Positions 61,589 to 64,000 of a stretch of DNA of 64,000 nt are shown one piece after another. The notes beneath the pieces are model-generated. The model made no database searches and was not told the DNA's origin. It saw nothing but the letters and a program-made list of their open reading frames with translations. Within the stretch, counting starts at the first letter, position 1. Each line of letters opens with the position of its first letter. The position numbers were made by a program, and so were the translations under genes. This stretch comes from Parascedosporium putredinis (taxonomy: Eukaryota; Ascomycota; Sordariomycetes; Microascales; Microascaceae), in assembly GCA_949357655.1 (NCBI GenBank), contig CASHTG010000017.1:1860001-1924000 (forward strand). The letters run 5' to 3'.

Positions 61589-62029
61589 CTTTTTGGCTAC
61601 ACACCAGACACGTTGCTCGTGGCACGGTGCCTCCAGAGATGGGAGTTCCTCTGACGGCACATCATTTCCTTTCCTGAACGGCAAGTCATGCCAAAGTCGG
61701 TACGGTACGTCTTTCTCCATCCCTCGCTATCAGACCTTTGATAACTGTCAGGTTGGCTTCGATTCGAGCCTGCGGCATGCCCCCGATGCAGCCATCATTG
61801 CCAAGCGCCGTTCCTGAGACATGCCCCCATAGACCCGCTTCTGCGTGTATGTAAAAACTCCTCTCCTGCCGAGGTAGCTAGCTTTTACTGCTAGCGCGGC
61901 TCGTGTTACCGCCTGCCCACGACGAACGAAACAGGTTTGCGAAAAATGGATCAGGCACCCCCGAACATCAAATGGCTAACAAATGAGTAACTATCTATCT
62001 CGCGGGTAGCCGGTGAGGCGAATCTCCTC

Positions 62030-62044
62030 AAAAAAAAAAAAAAA
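62030..62044 (+). repeat. poly-A run of 15
   Basis: Uninterrupted A run in gene-free DNA. Confidence 0.85.
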
Positions 62045-62949
62045 GAAGTCTAGACGCGTTCCCCAATGATATCACTCAACGAGGAGGTTCTCTCTATTTT
62101 CAGTTAGCAAATGATTCTCAGAACTTGCTCAACACCAAAATTTCCAAGGCCACGCGTGTTAAGGGTTCTGCGCATGAATCCCGCACGCTTGAATGAGATC
62201 GACTGGGCCACGAGTTGCGCCCTTGGTGGCGTTGATGGAATGTGAGCATTGCCTCACGTTGACCTGGGTGCTGACCCAGCCCCTCGGAACATGCCGCCTC
62301 CTGTAATCCCCTGAAATGTTGGAGAAACCTGGTTACAGCGATTTGGGCCACATCACTCTAACAAGTACGGTTGGTCAAAACATAGCCCTGCGAGTACCTC
62401 CTCCTTTTACATCAAGCCTCCTCTCTTCCAAGCCCATAATAATTCGTGGATGGTGCCGACGTGGAGGGTGTAACCTCGACAAGGCTCGTATTGCAACGCC
62501 AGAGGATCCAATTGGCTCGTGCGAACATGGTCGAGGAACAGCTGTCTCTGGATGAGATACCGATGCCCTGGGGTATCACCCTAAAATGCCCAGGATCTTC
62601 GTGCCCTGAGTTACGAAGTATGAACGAGGGTGTTCGTCGATGGATGTACGCTCTATTATTAACGTTCGGGCTGAGGCCATTTTTCGGCCTGTGTATCTTG
62701 TAACATATATCAGGCATTCCCTGAGGGACATGTGTCACACCAATCCATTCGTCAACCCTACCTCCGGACTCTGTAAGATACTGCTCGTTGGGAAGTCCTG
62801 GCCGCTCACCAATATGCTGAATGTCACAGCCTGTTAGAGGGCATAAGAAGCCAGTAGAGAGTGAGCGTGCAATCCGCCAACGCCCCTTCCCCTTTCCCCA
62901 TACAGCCGTTGCGACAATGATCTCCAGCATGAGCCTCATGGCTGAGACC

Positions 62950-62963
62950 TTTTTTTTTTTTTT
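62950..62963 (+). repeat. poly-T run of 14 followed by G5
   Basis: Uninterrupted T run directly followed by five G, in gene-free DNA near the right edge. Confidence 0.85.
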
Positions 62964-64000
62964 GGGGGCGTTTTCTTTCTTACCTTAATTATTTTATCTT
63001 ATTATTTTTTATGAGTGGGGGCTTTGTGGGCCTCAGTTATCCGCCCGGATTAGTTGGGGCAGAGCTCGCTCATCATATTATGCAGACGGAAGAACATTCC
63101 TCCTTTCTCGGTTCTCTGCAAACGCGCTTTAGGGGGAAGAGAAACCGCAGTGGAATTATCTTCGGGGCTCTTCGCACTCGCCAGTCCTCCTCTCCTTCCG
63201 GATACGGGTATGGAACGCGCGCTTGCAGGGACGGGGGAAGGGGCGCATGACCGGGGTGCTGGAAGAAAAATTCGGGACTCTAATAGAGGCTAGAGCCAGC
63301 CGTTGTGGGATCGGGCTGGGTGTAACCCGTTTGGAGGGGAAACCTTGGTGCCTACGAGCCGGTTGCATCATCCACCATGCCGGCGGTTTTTGCGAAGAAG
63401 CGGAGGGGCAGCTTTGTTCTTCTGGGGGCGGGGTATTATGGTAAACGCCGGCGCAGTGTGATGTTATGATGGCTTGGGACAATTTGCTTGTGAGTTGCCA
63501 GGCATTGTCGCCGTAGGCTAATTTGGGAATTTCTGCGAGAAGTGGAGATTGACTAGTGTGTCCAGGTGTCAAGAACGAAAATCCTCGCCGAAATCGTCAT
63601 ACAATACATGGGTCGGTGTAGCGAGACCAGCGGAGCTAGCGGCCAGGCGCCTGCAAAGCATCAAGATGGATCAGTTTAATCCGAGCGGACAGCGCTGGAC
63701 TAGGGACTTATTAGTGCATCCTTAACTTTTTCGATGTCGCACCAAAACTTCTAGGCGTCCGACGTGTCTCTGGTTCAAGACTCCATGCTTGGGGCTGGCA
63801 GCGAACGCCAAACCGCATGTGGGTCAAGGTACAGGCTCGCCGTTGATTCAGGCGGGGCTAAATCCATTCGTGCGACAGCTGGTCCCCCAGCTCTCGCAAG
63901 TGTGTGGGTGTGCGCCAGGACCTGGTTCGGTGATGATCCTAAAGCCCTCTCGCAGCCCATTCAACCGCTTGGAGAGGAGCGCCCCCTTTCCCTGGTGATG

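Larger units (their letters stand above)
52873..64000. other. 11 kb gene-free, low-complexity-rich region
   Basis: Downstream of the kinase I can support no gene. From about 53050 to 56900 the plus strand is rich in C/T tracts, which create long, hydrophobic but meaningless plus-strand frames (55668-56378, 236 codons; 56291-56956, 221 codons). Purine tracts, poly-A runs (57966-57985, 62030-62044), poly-T runs (61576-61588, 62950-62963) and a CA-rich satellite (59082-59200) are listed separately. A minus-strand frame at 62412-62939 (175 codons) has no domain I recognise. No tRNA T-loop/anticodon arrangement was found by eye. Confidence 0.5.

Noticed and set aside
62412..62939. 175-codon minus-strand frame, possibly a transposon relic
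   Set aside because: No integrase, reverse transcriptase or transposase motif is visible, and there are no terminal repeats nearby.
1..64000. tRNA, rRNA, CRISPR or bacterial-type operon features
   Set aside because: Words like GGTTCGA and their complements were checked by eye and none sits in a foldable tRNA; there are no spaced direct repeats and no rRNA-like stretches. A covariance-model scan would be decisive and was not possible.

Overview
The window looks like nuclear DNA of a filamentous ascomycete (Pezizomycotina, probably Sordariomycetes). The basis is spliceosomal introns of about 55-250 bp with GT...AG ends, eukaryotic housekeeping genes (RPL27, TFIIH SSL1), fungus-restricted families (DUF2293, the LYR-type DUF1763 family, NCE101, Chs7 family, a group X-like hybrid histidine kinase, UDP-galactopyranose mutase) and the absence of bacterial operon structure. 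The assignment below subphylum level is inference. I found no tRNA, rRNA, CRISPR array, intact transposon or viral gene.

Layout, left to right. 1-15.6 kb, all on the minus strand: a CUE5-like ubiquitin/Atg8 adaptor (650-2218), a DUF2293 protein (about 3468-6100), a mitochondrial carrier (7328-8521), a small LYR-motif protein (11607-12177) and an MFS sugar transporter (13135-15559). 15.6-23.6 kb is an 8 kb stretch with no gene I can support. 23.6-52.9 kb is the gene-rich core: Chs7-family membrane protein (+), TFIIH subunit SSL1 (+), 4-hydroxyphenylpyruvate dioxygenase (-), TTC36-like TPR protein (+), NCE101 (-), ribosomal protein L27 (+), a TPT-type nucleotide-sugar transporter (-), UDP-galactopyranose mutase (+), and an approximately 2,500-residue hybrid histidine kinase (+). 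52.9-64 kb is 11 kb of low-complexity-rich DNA without a recognisable gene.

Two neighbourhoods make functional sense. HPPD and a TTC36 homologue are divergent across one 1.3 kb intergenic region; in mammals TTC36 is reported to stabilise HPD, so the pair may be a conserved tyrosine-catabolism module. The UDP-galactopyranose mutase and the adjacent transporter are also divergent and match the Aspergillus galactofuranose gene pair (ugmA/ugtA, also called glfA/glfB), suggesting a conserved UDP-Galf synthesis and Golgi-import unit.

A caution for every coding call: most conserved genes here are broken by single-base frame changes, nearly all in short homopolymers (usually C/G runs, usually one base too few). 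I count about 33 in ten genes, while RPL27, TTC36, UGM and the LYR gene read cleanly. This pattern points to sequence error rather than to pseudogenes, so coordinates are given for the genes as continuous loci and the breaks are listed in each entry.
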